64,000 nucleotides of DNA from JAYWGN01 sp043778255 (GCA_043778255.1 JAYWGN010000058.1:1-64000); one strand, 5' to 3'; shown: positions 6,879 through 16,182, numbered from the stretch's first letter. Numbers and translations are program-made. Notes: generated by a model not told the origin, from the letters alone.

Positions 6879-8063
6879 ATGACTACAATTAAATGCCCAA
6901 GTTGCAACCACGAATTTGCCATTACCGATGCCTTAAATGATGAAGCAAAAGCATCTATACAAAAAGAAAAAATAAACTTAAGGTTGCAAATGGAAAAGTA
7001 TGTAAAAGCTAAAGAAGAGGAGTATAAACTAAAAGAAAAAGCTAGAGATACTGAACTTGAAATAGAAAAAAATGCCTTACTTAAATTAGCACAACATAAG
7101 GCCAAAGAAACTTACACCTTACAATTAACTGCATTGGAACAGGAAAATAAAGACAAACAAATACAAGTAAATGAATTGAGACAAAAGGAGTTGGATTTGC
7201 TTCGCCAAAATAGAGAAATGCTAGACCGTGAAAATAATGTAGAATTAGAAATAGAAAAACGATTGTTAGAAGATAGAAAAAAAACAGAACAAACAATAGG
7301 GCAAAAGGAGCAAGAAAAATATGAACTAAAAATGAAAGAGAAGGATATTGCAAACGACTCTTTAAAAAAAACAATAGAAGAACTAAAACGTAAAGTAGAG
7401 CAGGGTAGTATGCAAGTACAAGGCGAGGCACAAGAATTATTGTTGGAGGAGTTGCTAAAAGATAACTTTATACACGATACCTTAAGCGAAGTAGGCAAAG
7501 GTGTAGAGGGTGCCGATTGCATACAAACCGTTACTACCCGTACAGGGCAAGTATGTGGCACTATTATTTACGAAAGTAAAAATGCAAAACATTGGAAAAA
7601 TGAATGGTTAGCAAAGCTAAAAACAGATAAACGTAATAAAAATGCTGATTTAGCAATATTGGTTACTCAAGTGTTTCCTAAAGGGGTTACACAATGTACC
7701 GAATTAGAAGGAGTATGGGTATGCTCATTTGCCGAAGTAATACCAGTAGTACATTTGTTGCGAAGCGGCTTAATGAAAATAAACGAAGTACAAAAAAGCC
7801 AAGAAGGTAAAGGTGAAAAAATGCAATTGCTCTACAACTTTTTAACTGGTAACGAATTTAGAGGGCAAGTAGAAGCCACACTTGAGGGCTTTTTGAGTAT
7901 GCGTAACAGTATAGCCAAAGAAAAAATGACTATGGAAAAAATATGGAAAGAGCGAGAAAAACAAATAGAAAAAGTACTATTAAGCACTAGTGGTATGTTT
8001 GGTTCTATTAAAGGTATTGCAGGTAGTAGCATTGCCGATATTCCGTTATTGGACGGCGAATAG
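6879..8063 (+). CDS. DUF2130 domain protein with long coiled coil
   Basis: This 394-residue cytoplasmic protein starts with a zinc-ribbon-like half site (CPSCNH, residues 6-11). A charged Glu/Lys-rich coiled coil follows from about 25 to 180, then a conserved globular domain of the DUF2130 family (about 185-360). The globular part contains EVGKGVEGADCIQTV and GTIIYESKNAKHWKNEWLAKLKTD. The Asp plus E-x-K arrangement recalls PD-(D/E)xK nuclease-like folds, which is a fold-level suggestion and not a demonstrated activity. Length and layout fit family members. The gene stands alone between the octamer array and lepB. Biological role unknown. Confidence 0.85.
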   Translation: MTTIKCPSCNHEFAITDALNDEAKASIQKEKINLRLQMEKYVKAKEEEYKLKEKARDTELEIEKNALLKLAQHKAKETYTLQLTALEQENKDKQIQVNELRQKELDLLRQNREMLDRENNVELEIEKRLLEDRKKTEQTIGQKEQEKYELKMKEKDIANDSLKKTIEELKRKVEQGSMQVQGEAQELLLEELLKDNFIHDTLSEVGKGVEGADCIQTVTTRTGQVCGTIIYESKNAKHWKNEWLAKLKTDKRNKNADLAILVTQVFPKGVTQCTELEGVWVCSFAEVIPVVHLLRSGLMKINEVQKSQEGKGEKMQLLYNFLTGNEFRGQVEATLEGFLSMRNSIAKEKMTMEKIWKEREKQIEKVLLSTSGMFGSIKGIAGSSIADIPLLDGE

Positions 8064-8122
8064 AGCCCCATAGTTTACCATAATTTTAATAAAATAAATA
8101 GCTATAACTACTTCAATAATAT

Positions 8123-8130
8123 TATTTTTG
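8123..8130 (+). promoter_or_regulatory. Bacteroidota -7 element (TATTTTTG) upstream of lepB
   Basis: TATTTTTG matches TAnnTTTG and ends 22 bases before the lepB ATG, predicting a short leader. Confidence 0.5.
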
Positions 8131-8152
8131 CAACTCACTACAAATTACTAAT

Positions 8153-9751
8153 ATGCCAATTACACATTTACTCACTATATATTTTATTCAATTATTGTTG
8201 GTATGGTTACCAAGCTTTGGCATTGCCAAATTATTTGCAAAAGCTGGCCGAACTGATACTTGGAAAGCATACGTACCATTTTACAATACTTGGGAAATGC
8301 AAAAAATGACTGGTAGGCCAATGCATTGGGTATTTTGGCAATTAATACCTATAGTGGGTTGGTTTATAACACCGGGTATATTTATTGAATTTGTAAAATT
8401 ATTTGGTCGTTACAGCATAGCCGACCACACCGGTGCAAGTTTGTTAGCACCTTTATATATGCCTTATATTGGTAACAATAAAGAGGTACGTTATATAGGA
8501 AAGGATAGGGTAAATAAAATACCAAAAGGCAAAGCAAGAGAGTGGTTTGATGCTGCTATATTTGCCGTAGTAGCAGCTACTTTAATACGTTTATTTGTGT
8601 TTGAGGCTTATGTAATACCCACAGGTTCAATGGAAAAAACATTGCTGGTAAACGATTATTTATTTGTAAGTAAAATGACCTACGGTAGTAGAGTACCTAA
8701 CACACCGCTAAGCATACCTTTTGTACATAATATGTTGCCATTTGGCAGTGCCAAAAGTTATGTAGAGTGGATAAGCCTACCCTACATACGTTGGTGGAAT
8801 ACCCCAGTAAAACGTAACGATCCTTGTGTATTCAATTTCCCTGCTGGCGACACGGTAATAAACAAACCCGAATTTCAAAGTGCTGTAACTTATTATGATT
8901 TGGTACACCAATACATGAGAGAGGCTAATGTAAATGAAGCTGCTGCAAAAACTGAAATACAAAATAGAACGGACGAATTTCCTATAATAATACGACCAAT
9001 AGATAAGCAAGAAAATTATGTAAAACGGTGTGTAGCAGTAGGTGGCGATAAAATACAAGTAAAGCAAGGTATATTATATGTAAATGATGCTGTAAGTGAA
9101 GTACAGCCATACTCTCAACTATGGTACGATGTAACAACTAATGGCAGCAAATTAAATAACGACCAACTAAAAGCCGACCTTGATGTAGATGTAGATAGGT
9201 TGGATGAAAATGAGCGAAATAGGCATAACGGCAAAGCCGAAGTACAGGTGTTAAATGAAGCCCAAGGGCTTTACAAAATGCTATTAACTAATAAAGCCGT
9301 AGCTAAATTAAAAACTTTAGCTTGGTACAAAACAGTAACTGTAGAAAATTTTGGACAGGATCAATTTATGTTTCCTGCCTATTACAATTACGATACAAAA
9401 GATAGCTTTGATGTAAACAATTATGGACCCTTGGTAATACCACAAAAAGGCGTAGCTGTAAACCTTACACCCGATAATATACGACAATACCGAAGGGCAA
9501 TACAAGTGTATGAACATAACGAATTTGTGCCACAGCCCGATGGCTCGGTACTTATAAATGGTACTAAAACCAACACTTACACCTTTAAAATGAATTATTA
9601 TTGGATGATGGGCGATAACCGCCACAACTCACAAGATAGCCGATTTTGGGGTTATGTACCCGAAGACCATATAGTAGGTAAACCAAAATTGATATGGATG
9701 AGTTGGGAGCATGGACCAAGGTGGAATAGGTTATTTAACATTATAAAATAG
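8153..9751 (+). CDS. lepB: signal peptidase I with N-terminal membrane module
   Basis: The enzyme removes signal peptides from exported proteins at the inner membrane. The catalytic Ser159 lies in IPTGSMEKTL and the general-base Lys291 in YVKRCVAVGGD; box E is MMGDNRHNSQDSRFWG at 485-500. At 532 residues it is longer than typical enterobacterial enzymes. About 130 residues with hydrophobic segments (LLTIYFIQLLLVWLP and the WYW-rich region at 36-90) precede the usual membrane anchor at about 132-150, and long insertions separate Ser, Lys and box E. Extended forms of this kind are known in Bacteroidota. Start supported by TAnnTTTG at 8123. Confidence 0.95.
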   Translation: MPITHLLTIYFIQLLLVWLPSFGIAKLFAKAGRTDTWKAYVPFYNTWEMQKMTGRPMHWVFWQLIPIVGWFITPGIFIEFVKLFGRYSIADHTGASLLAPLYMPYIGNNKEVRYIGKDRVNKIPKGKAREWFDAAIFAVVAATLIRLFVFEAYVIPTGSMEKTLLVNDYLFVSKMTYGSRVPNTPLSIPFVHNMLPFGSAKSYVEWISLPYIRWWNTPVKRNDPCVFNFPAGDTVINKPEFQSAVTYYDLVHQYMREANVNEAAAKTEIQNRTDEFPIIIRPIDKQENYVKRCVAVGGDKIQVKQGILYVNDAVSEVQPYSQLWYDVTTNGSKLNNDQLKADLDVDVDRLDENERNRHNGKAEVQVLNEAQGLYKMLLTNKAVAKLKTLAWYKTVTVENFGQDQFMFPAYYNYDTKDSFDVNNYGPLVIPQKGVAVNLTPDNIRQYRRAIQVYEHNEFVPQPDGSVLINGTKTNTYTFKMNYYWMMGDNRHNSQDSRFWGYVPEDHIVGKPKLIWMSWEHGPRWNRLFNIIK

Positions 9752-9865
9752 ATGAAGCTATGTTAAAGTTTTTTGCTTAAGTACTATAAATTAAGACTAA
9801 AAATGTAGTTTGGCACATTATTTTCATATTGTAAGCAAAAGCAAAAAATAATTATAAATAAACAA

Positions 9866-10519
9866 ATGAAAAGTATAGCTTTAGTAATATTAATTTCAAT
9901 CAGCAGCATTTTGGCGATAGCCCAAAAAAATGTAACAGACGTAACCTTGTTATTTGATATAACAGTGGAAAGCACAGCCGATAGTAAGCCACAGGTTGCC
10001 AACATGTTTAACGGTGCTACCCAAACAGTATATATTAAAGGCGCAAACCACCGTACCGAAGATGTAAATTCGTTAGGTACATCAACTACATTGTACAACG
10101 GAAATACTAAAACTGCTGTGGTACTTAAAGAGTATGGTGCTACCAAATTATTAATAACAATGACGGCTCAAAACTGGACGGATGTTAATAAAAAATTTGC
10201 TACTGTTACTTACACAAAAGATGCTGAAACAAAAAAAATAGCTAATTATAACTGTGTTAAATACATTGGTAAAATGCCCGATGGTAGCAGCTTTACAATA
10301 TTTGCTACTAAAGATATAGTACCCGAAACTACCGACTATAAAAATGACTTGTACAAAAATGTAGATGGCTTAGTATTACAATATGAATACAGTATAAGCG
10401 GTATGAAAGTTACTAATACGGTGGCAAGTGTGAACCTTAGACCAATAGCCGCCAACAAATTTGAGGTGCCAAAATCTGGCTACCGAGAAATGACTTACGA
10501 AGAATCTAAATTAAAATAA
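9866..10519 (+). CDS. secreted protein, possibly DUF4412/GLPGLI-like
   Basis: The 217-residue product has a clear signal peptide (MKSIALVILISISSILAIAQ) and a beta-rich mature part. Features such as 'VTLLFDITVES', the hydrophilic 'GNTKTAVVLKEYG' and 'KKIANYNCVKYIGKMPDGSSFTIFATKDIVP' resemble periplasmic beta proteins of Bacteroidota in which a small molecule or metal-release marker segment is measured from an underlying mean conversion (DUF4412-type). That resemblance is weak and I give no function. It is transcribed in the same direction as lepB and pyrH, but a terminator-like hairpin separates it from pyrH. Confidence 0.6.
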   Translation: MKSIALVILISISSILAIAQKNVTDVTLLFDITVESTADSKPQVANMFNGATQTVYIKGANHRTEDVNSLGTSTTLYNGNTKTAVVLKEYGATKLLITMTAQNWTDVNKKFATVTYTKDAETKKIANYNCVKYIGKMPDGSSFTIFATKDIVPETTDYKNDLYKNVDGLVLQYEYSISGMKVTNTVASVNLRPIAANKFEVPKSGYREMTYEESKLK

Positions 10520-10542
10520 ACATCACTCCTACCTGAATTACC

Positions 10543-10580
10543 AAAACCCTGAATACTTACTTATTTGGGGTTTGTTTTTT
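10543..10580 (+). terminator. possible terminator after the secreted-protein gene
   Basis: AAACCC (10544-10549) pairs with GGGTTT (10568-10573) and is followed by G then TTTTTTT. The 18-base loop is long, so this is a moderate call. Confidence 0.5.
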
Positions 10581-10606
10581 TATACCAAAAAAGACAAAGA
10601 AAACAA

Positions 10607-10614
10607 TAACTTTG
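10607..10614 (+). promoter_or_regulatory. Bacteroidota -7 element (TAACTTTG) upstream of pyrH
   Basis: TAACTTTG matches TAnnTTTG and ends 24 bases before the chosen pyrH ATG at 10639. It overlaps the upstream in-frame TTG at 10612, which argues against that codon as the start. Confidence 0.55.
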
Positions 10615-10638
10615 CCCCAGCAAAAATTCAATAAAAAA

Positions 10639-11355
10639 ATGCCTAACCAATACAAACGTATATTACTGAAATTAAGTGGGGAGTCGCTAATGGGAAACAA
10701 AAATTTTGGGCTTGACCCAACAGTAATAGAACAGTATGCAATGGAGATAAAAAGTGTAGCCGATGCTGGTGTAGAAATTGCCATTGTAATAGGTGGTGGT
10801 AATATATACCGAGGTATGAACGAGGCTGAAACAGGTATAGAAAGGGCACATGGCGATTATATGGGTATGTTAGCTACAGTAATAAATGCTATGGCTATGC
10901 AGGCAATGTTAGAAAAAATAGGCGTGTACACAAGGTTACAAACTGCCATAAAAATGGAGCAAATAGCCGAACCATATATACGCCGCAAAGCAATGCGTCA
11001 CTTAGAAAAACATAGGGTGGTAATATTTGGTGCAGGTACGGGTAACCCTTACTTTACTACCGATACTGCTGGTGTACTTAGGGCAATTGAAATAAAAGCC
11101 GATGTAATACTTAAAGGCACTAGAGTAGATGGAATATATACAGCCGACCCCGAAAAAGACCCTACCGCCACCAAGTACGATACGTTAAGCTTTGCTGATG
11201 CAATTAGCAAAAATTTGAAAATAATGGATATGACTGCATTTACCCTTTGCCGTGAAAATAACTTGCCTATAATTGTGTTTGATATGAATACACCAGGCAA
11301 TTTGCTTAAAGTAATACAAGGGCAAAATGTAGGGACTATTGTAAACGAAATATAA
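10639..11355 (+). CDS. pyrH: UMP kinase
   Basis: UMP kinase phosphorylates UMP to UDP in pyrimidine nucleotide synthesis and forms a hexamer of the amino-acid-kinase fold. Diagnostic segments are ILLKLSGESLMG at the start, VIGGGNIYRG, MGMLATVINAMAMQ, GTGNPYFTTDTA and LKGTRVDGIYTADP. The start at 10639 gives MPNQYKRILLKLSGES, matching the family; an in-frame TTG at 10612 would add nine residues and overlaps the promoter. pdxH follows after 10 bases, so the two probably form an operon. Confidence 0.96.
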   Translation: MPNQYKRILLKLSGESLMGNKNFGLDPTVIEQYAMEIKSVADAGVEIAIVIGGGNIYRGMNEAETGIERAHGDYMGMLATVINAMAMQAMLEKIGVYTRLQTAIKMEQIAEPYIRRKAMRHLEKHRVVIFGAGTGNPYFTTDTAGVLRAIEIKADVILKGTRVDGIYTADPEKDPTATKYDTLSFADAISKNLKIMDMTAFTLCRENNLPIIVFDMNTPGNLLKVIQGQNVGTIVNEI

Positions 11356-11365
11356 CCATAATAAA

Positions 11366-12004
11366 ATGGACTTAGCAGCAATACGAAAAGAATACAAACA
11401 AAAAACATTATTAGAAACAGATGTAGCTAAAGACGCAATTACACAATTTGCAACTTGGTTTGCTGAGGCTACTAATAGCAATATAGATGAGGTTACTGCA
11501 ATGACTATTGCTACATGTAGCAATGCTGCTGTACCAAGTGCAAGAACAGTGTTGCTAAAAGGTTACAGCGAAAAAGGGTTTGTATTTTACACTAATTATA
11601 ACAGCCAAAAGGGGATTGAATTGCAAGAAAACCCAAGGGCTAGTCTTTTGTTTTTTTGGCCAGCCTTAGAACGGCAAATACGAATAACTGGCATAGTGCA
11701 AAAACTAGCCCCAACCGAAAGTGATGCTTATTTTAAAAGCCGACCAATAGGTAGCCAAATAGGTGCAATAGCATCGCCACAAAGCCATGTAATAGCCAAT
11801 AGAGAGTGGTTGCAAAATGAAGTAGATAACCTAACAACATCAATGGAGGAAAACAATATAACAAGACCTAATAACTGGGGTGGATTTATAGTACAACCAG
11901 TAGCTATTGAATACTGGCAAGGTCGCCCAAGCCGCTTACACGATAGGTTATTATATACTTTACAACCTAATGGAGAGTGGAGTATTGATAGGTTAGCTCC
12001 GTAG
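11366..12004 (+). CDS. pdxH: pyridoxamine 5'-phosphate oxidase
   Basis: This FMN enzyme makes pyridoxal 5'-phosphate from PNP or PMP. The 212-residue length is typical. Recognisable parts are the N-terminal IRKEYKQKTLLE, the FMN-binding RTVLLKGYSEKGFVFYTNYNSQKG, the FFWPALERQIRITG strand, SRPIGSQIGAIASPQS, and the C-terminal WGGFIVQPVAIEYWQGRPSRLHDR...WSIDRLAP containing the substrate-binding R-x-H-D. It follows pyrH closely on the same strand. Confidence 0.96.
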   Translation: MDLAAIRKEYKQKTLLETDVAKDAITQFATWFAEATNSNIDEVTAMTIATCSNAAVPSARTVLLKGYSEKGFVFYTNYNSQKGIELQENPRASLLFFWPALERQIRITGIVQKLAPTESDAYFKSRPIGSQIGAIASPQSHVIANREWLQNEVDNLTTSMEENNITRPNNWGGFIVQPVAIEYWQGRPSRLHDRLLYTLQPNGEWSIDRLAP

Positions 12005-12046
12005 TAAGTTTTTTCAACAATTCGCCTTGTTAAGCATTATTATTGT

Positions 12047-12778
12047 ATGCAAAAATTTAATTTTTTAACGGCTAAATGGGAGTATTTAGCCATGTTTAAT
12101 TACGAAGTTGATGCTGCCATCTTATTGCCTTATTTACCACCTTACACTACACTCGATTTGTATAATGGTAAAGCAATAGTGAGTGTTGTAGGTTTCTTAT
12201 TTAACAACACTAAAGTATTGGGTATAAGTTGGCCAATGCACAAAAACTTTGAAGAAGTAAATTTGCGGTTTTATGTAAAACGAACAGAAGGCAATATAGT
12301 AAAACGAGGTGTTGCATTTGTAAGCGAAATAGTGCCAAAACGAATAATTGCTACTATGGCTAATACATTATACAATGAACATTATACAGTAGCAAAAATG
12401 AGCCATAGCTTACAAGTAAATGATCAACATATAGAAGTTACTTATAAGTGGCAGTTAAAAAATAAGCAACAAAACAGTATGTATGTAAAAGCTGAAAATA
12501 TACTACAAAACCTTGTACCACAAAGCGAAGCAGAATTTATATTAGAGCATTATTATGGTTACAATACTTATAGTAACACTACCACTATTGCTTACACTTT
12601 ACAACATCCAAGTTGGCAAATATATAAAGTAATTGATGCTCAGTTACATTGTAATATTGAACAACTATATGGCAACAGCTTTGCAAAGTGTATACAAAAT
12701 GTAACGCCTACAAGTGTACTGTTAGCTAAAGGTAGTGAGGTTAGTGTACAGTTTCCAAAACGTATAGTTGCAGGGTAA
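12047..12778 (+). CDS. DUF2071 (YqjF-like) protein
   Basis: The 243-residue cytoplasmic protein has the DUF2071 pattern: a Trp/Tyr-rich start (FLTAKWEYLAMFNYEVDAAILLPYLP), SVVGFLFNNTKVLGISWPMHKNFEEVNLRFYVKR and GVAFVSEIVPKRIIATMANTLYNEHY. The family is widespread and its biochemical role is not established. It is on the same strand as pyrH-pdxH, 42 bases downstream of pdxH, and could be read through from that operon. Confidence 0.85.
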   Translation: MQKFNFLTAKWEYLAMFNYEVDAAILLPYLPPYTTLDLYNGKAIVSVVGFLFNNTKVLGISWPMHKNFEEVNLRFYVKRTEGNIVKRGVAFVSEIVPKRIIATMANTLYNEHYTVAKMSHSLQVNDQHIEVTYKWQLKNKQQNSMYVKAENILQNLVPQSEAEFILEHYYGYNTYSNTTTIAYTLQHPSWQIYKVIDAQLHCNIEQLYGNSFAKCIQNVTPTSVLLAKGSEVSVQFPKRIVAG

Positions 12779-12788
12779 TATATTATAG

Positions 12789-12796
12789 TATTTTTG
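12789..12796 (+). promoter_or_regulatory. Bacteroidota -7 element (TATTTTTG)
   Basis: TATTTTTG fits TAnnTTTG and ends 18 bases before the ATG of the phosphodiesterase-like gene at 12815. Confidence 0.45.
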
Positions 12797-12814
12797 TAAA
12801 TAAATAATAGAGTA

Positions 12815-13390
12815 ATGCTAATAATACAACATAGAGTAAATACAGTGGCACAACTACAAACCACCCCCAATTATTATGGAGTAGAAGTTGATGTACGTGA
12901 TAAATTGGATACTATAATACTACAACATGATGCCTATAAAAATGGAGAGCCTTGGAATACCTATTTGCAACATTACCAACACCAAACACTTATAGTAAAT
13001 GTAAAAACTGAGGGTATAGAGCAAACTATTATTGATACATTAAATGCCCAAAAAATAACTGATTTTTTTTTACTTGATGTTAGTTTACCAATGCTTGTAA
13101 AGCTTACTAACAATGGCTTTAATAAAGTTGCTATTAGGTATAGCGAATACGAGCCTATACAATTAGCCACAGCATTTATTAATAAGGCAACTTGGGTATG
13201 GGTAGATTGTTTTACCCAATTACCATTTAACGATAATGATTATAATTTGTTAAAAAAGCATTTTAAAATTTGCCTTGTATCGCCAGAATTACAAAGCCAT
13301 TCGGTTGAGATGATTACAGACTTTAAAACCAAATTGCAACAATACCCAGTAGATGCGGTGTGTACCAAATACCCAATGTTGTGGAGCTAA
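12815..13390 (+). CDS. glycerophosphodiester phosphodiesterase-like protein
   Basis: This 191-residue protein resembles a compact PLC-like TIM barrel. MLIIQHRVN at the start takes the place of the family's HRG, and YGVEVDVRDKLDTIILQHDAY matches the E-x-D ... HD motif that supplies metal and catalytic residues. It is shorter than typical GDPD enzymes of about 230-300 residues and the first motif is degenerate (HRVN), so activity on glycerophosphodiesters is uncertain. The stop codon overlaps the 3' end of mqnC on the other strand by four bases. Confidence 0.7.
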   Translation: MLIIQHRVNTVAQLQTTPNYYGVEVDVRDKLDTIILQHDAYKNGEPWNTYLQHYQHQTLIVNVKTEGIEQTIIDTLNAQKITDFFLLDVSLPMLVKLTNNGFNKVAIRYSEYEPIQLATAFINKATWVWVDCFTQLPFNDNDYNLLKKHFKICLVSPELQSHSVEMITDFKTKLQQYPVDAVCTKYPMLWS

Positions 13391-14511
13391 TAATCAATAA
13401 CTTGTTCCTCTATTTGCTCTGGTAATTTTCTAAATTCATATTGTTGGTTACGTAGCTGAGGTTCAAACCCAGCTTGGGTTATAGCAGCTTGTATGCTTTT
13501 GTAAGTAAACCTATGTGGAGCACCTGCTGCACTTACTACATTCTCTTCTATCATTATACTACCAAAGTCATTAGCACCTGCATGTAAGCATATTTGTGCT
13601 GTAGCTGCACCAACGGTAAGCCAACTTGCTTGTATATTTTTTACATTAGGCAACATTATACGGCTTAGGGCTATCATACGTATATACTCCTGTGGTGTGG
13701 TTAGGTTGTGTACACCACGTATTCGGGTTAGCAAAGTATCTACATCTTGAAATGTCCAAGGTATAAAAGCTATAAAACCCTTTGCATCAGCAGGTTTTAA
13801 AGCTTGTGTAGTTCTAATACGTATTAAGTGTTCCATACGTTCGGCTATAGTTTCTACATGGCCAAACATCATAGTGGCACTGGTAGTTAAGCCAATAGTA
13901 TGAGCTTGGTGCATTATTTCTAACCACTCATCGCTACCACATTTACCTTTACTTATTAGCCTACGTACTCTATCCACCAATATTTCGGCACCTGGGCCGG
14001 GCAAACTATCCATACCAGCAGCTTTAAGTGCTTTAAGTACATCAATATGTTGCATACCTTCAAGCTTACATATATGTGCTACTTCGGGTGGGCCTAGTGT
14101 GTGTAATTTAATATGGGGAAATAATTGTTTTATTTCTTTAAACAAATTACAATAGTACTCCAAACCCAAATCGGGGTGATGCCCACCTTGTAATAAAAGT
14201 TGCTCACCACCGTACTTAATCGTTTCAGCAATTTTTATTTTATAGGTTTCTATATCGGTTATGTAAGCATCTTTGTGGCCAGGTATGCGGTAGAAGTTGC
14301 AAAATTTGCAATTGGCTAAACACACATTAGTTGTGTTTAAATTTCGATCAATTATCCAAGTAACTTTGCCGTGTGGCACTTGTATTTTGCGTAAGGTATC
14401 GGCTACTAACATTAGCTCTGTAAGTGGTGCATGTTCAAACAAATAAACGCCTTCATCCTGAGTTAAAAATTCAAAATTTAACGCCTTTTGGTAAATATCT
14501 TGTATATTCAT
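13387..14511 (-). CDS. mqnC: cyclic dehypoxanthinyl futalosine synthase (radical SAM)
   Basis: MqnC cyclises dehypoxanthine futalosine in the futalosine route to menaquinone. The radical-SAM cluster cysteines are C64, C68 and C71 in NVCLANCKFCNFYR, the order seen in MqnC with NFYR following. Other family blocks include EQLLLQGGHHPDLGLEYY, LKAAGMDSLPGPGAEILVDRVRR, ATMMFGHVET and SWLTVG followed by GANDFGSIMIEENVV. The preceding IIDRNLNTTNVC distinguishes it from MqnE. At 374 residues it is full length. No other mqn gene is in the window. Confidence 0.94.
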   Translation of the reverse strand: MNIQDIYQKALNFEFLTQDEGVYLFEHAPLTELMLVADTLRKIQVPHGKVTWIIDRNLNTTNVCLANCKFCNFYRIPGHKDAYITDIETYKIKIAETIKYGGEQLLLQGGHHPDLGLEYYCNLFKEIKQLFPHIKLHTLGPPEVAHICKLEGMQHIDVLKALKAAGMDSLPGPGAEILVDRVRRLISKGKCGSDEWLEIMHQAHTIGLTTSATMMFGHVETIAERMEHLIRIRTTQALKPADAKGFIAFIPWTFQDVDTLLTRIRGVHNLTTPQEYIRMIALSRIMLPNVKNIQASWLTVGAATAQICLHAGANDFGSIMIEENVVSAAGAPHRFTYKSIQAAITQAGFEPQLRNQQYEFRKLPEQIEEQVIDY

Positions 14512-14570
14512 AGATTGATATGAAAAACAAAATTACAAACACAAAGTTGTATTTGCTCTAAAATAAAAGA

Positions 14571-15734
14571 ATGGTTAAACTTATACTCAGTTTTATATTT
14601 TTTTTATCCGCCGTGGAGGATGCTTATGCCCAAAAAATTGCTACAATACCATTTGAGCAATTGTATGGTGGTGTAATATTGGTAAAAGCAAAATTGAGTA
14701 CCCGACCCGATACATTAAACTTTATATTAGATACTGGTAGCAGCCATATATCATTAGATTCCACAGCTACTGCTTTGCTTAACCTACCTGTAACCCAAAC
14801 CGATAATTATGTAAACGGAATTGGTGGTAAGCATAAGGTAAAAAAAACTAGTGGGTTAGATTTGATGTTTCCTAACCTTACGGTTAAAAATTTAAACTTT
14901 TATGTAAATGATTACAGTGTAATAACCGAAAGTAGTGGTGTACGTATTGATGGTATTATTGGGTTTGCTTTTTTTAGTAAGTATATACTGGCAGTTAATT
15001 TTGATAGTAGCCGAATAGATGTATATAACCCTGCACCATTCAAGTATCCACGTAAAGGCTACTTATGGAAATTTAATTTGGATTACATACCTAATACCGA
15101 ATTGCAGGTAACCGATGCACGTAGTACTTATGCCAATTATTATATTGATTGTGGTGCTGGTTTGTCCTTATTATTTGCCGAAAACTTTGTGAATGACAGT
15201 TTGTTTTTGAAAAAAAATAAAAAAATATTTTCATCTCAAATAGAAGGAGTTGGAGGTAAATCGGTAACAAAAATAGCCGTTGTAAAATTACTAAAATTAG
15301 GACCCTACAGGTTTCGTAATGTGCCTGCATATATATATAACGATGTGGCCGATGTATTGCGATACCCCGAACATTCGGGCTTAATAGGTAACGATATACT
15401 ACGACGGTTTAATTGGATAATGAATTATGGGCGTAGCGAAATGCACTTGCAGCCTAATAGTTTTGCATTTGACAGTTTTGATTACAGCTACACTGGACTT
15501 AGCATTTACTTGGTTAATAATACCATACAAATAACCGATATAATACCTAACTCACCAGGTGAGTTAGCCAAATTTAAACTGGGCGATGTATTACTTTCTA
15601 TTGATAATACTATTATAACATCAGTTAAGCAAGCAAAAGATTTGATGCAAAACTTTAATAAAGTGCTTAAAATAATTGTGATAAGAGATGGAGTGTTAAC
15701 CTCTATTAACCTAAAAGTGAGATCAATATTATAA
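14571..15734 (+). CDS. secreted retropepsin-like aspartic protease with PDZ domain
   Basis: A signal peptide (MVKLILSFIFFLSAVEDAYAQ) is followed by a pepsin/retropepsin-like half with LNFILDTGSSHISLDSTA, the D-T-G-S catalytic motif. A second half has YYIDCGAGLSLLF, where D-C-G-A replaces the second DTG, and then GLIGNDILRRFNWIMNY. The C-terminal 80 residues form a PDZ domain (TGLSIYLVNN, DIIPNSPGELAKFKLGDVLLSIDN). Such DTG-PDZ proteins are common in Bacteroidota and are likely periplasmic or cell-surface. The substrate is unknown. The altered second motif may make the active site asymmetric. Confidence 0.85.
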   Translation: MVKLILSFIFFLSAVEDAYAQKIATIPFEQLYGGVILVKAKLSTRPDTLNFILDTGSSHISLDSTATALLNLPVTQTDNYVNGIGGKHKVKKTSGLDLMFPNLTVKNLNFYVNDYSVITESSGVRIDGIIGFAFFSKYILAVNFDSSRIDVYNPAPFKYPRKGYLWKFNLDYIPNTELQVTDARSTYANYYIDCGAGLSLLFAENFVNDSLFLKKNKKIFSSQIEGVGGKSVTKIAVVKLLKLGPYRFRNVPAYIYNDVADVLRYPEHSGLIGNDILRRFNWIMNYGRSEMHLQPNSFAFDSFDYSYTGLSIYLVNNTIQITDIIPNSPGELAKFKLGDVLLSIDNTIITSVKQAKDLMQNFNKVLKIIVIRDGVLTSINLKVRSIL

Positions 15735-15794
15735 TTGAATTATGGGCAGTAAAAAATATTTATTTGACACTCTTTTTTTTACAATTCACAACTT

Positions 15795-16043
15795 TTACAG
15801 TTTATCAATTTCTTCTATTGTTAAGCCAGTTAGTGTTGCTAATTCTATATTACTTAAACCCATTTTTCTTCCTTGCTTTATTACCTCTATTTTACCTTCT
15901 ATTTCACCTTCTATTTTTCCTTCACTTTTACCATCATCAAATGCAGTATAGATTGTATTACTATAATCTCTAAATATTTTCAAACTTTGTTCATATTCAT
16001 TTTTTTCAATTTCAATACGTTCAGCTTTCATTTCGTAATTCAT
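15795..16043 (-). CDS. orphan C-terminal tail of an Rpn-type (PD-(D/E)XK) nuclease
   Basis: The 82-residue product matches only the C-terminal part of Rpn/TIGR01784-family proteins: EYEQSLKIFRDYSNTIYTAFDDG, the Gly-Lys-Glu repeat (GKSEGKIEGEIEGKIE) and the helix-turn-helix-like end MGLSNIELATLTGLTIEEID. The N-terminal nuclease domain of about 200 residues is absent, and the frame closes with a stop eight codons before the ATG. It is therefore either a truncated remnant or a separately expressed tail. A TAnnTTTG element 13 bases upstream suggests it may still be transcribed. If made, it might act as a multimerisation or DNA-contact fragment, which is speculation. Confidence 0.65.
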   Translation of the reverse strand: MNYEMKAERIEIEKNEYEQSLKIFRDYSNTIYTAFDDGKSEGKIEGEIEGKIEVIKQGRKMGLSNIELATLTGLTIEEIDKL

Positions 16044-16056
16044 AATATCATTTAAG

Positions 16057-16064
16057 CAAATTTA
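16057..16064 (-). promoter_or_regulatory. Bacteroidota -7 element (TAAATTTG) before the Rpn tail
   Basis: TAAATTTG on the minus strand ends 13 bases before the ATG at 16043. No clear -33 element is visible. Confidence 0.4.
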
Positions 16065-16182
16065 CAACAGATTTATCTTTTTTCTTGTTTTACTCTGGTA
16101 TTGAAGGTTTTTTTAAGCAAATAATTTGTTTAAACCAAATTTTAACAAAAGCATAATTTAACTTGTATTATTATTGTAGTTG

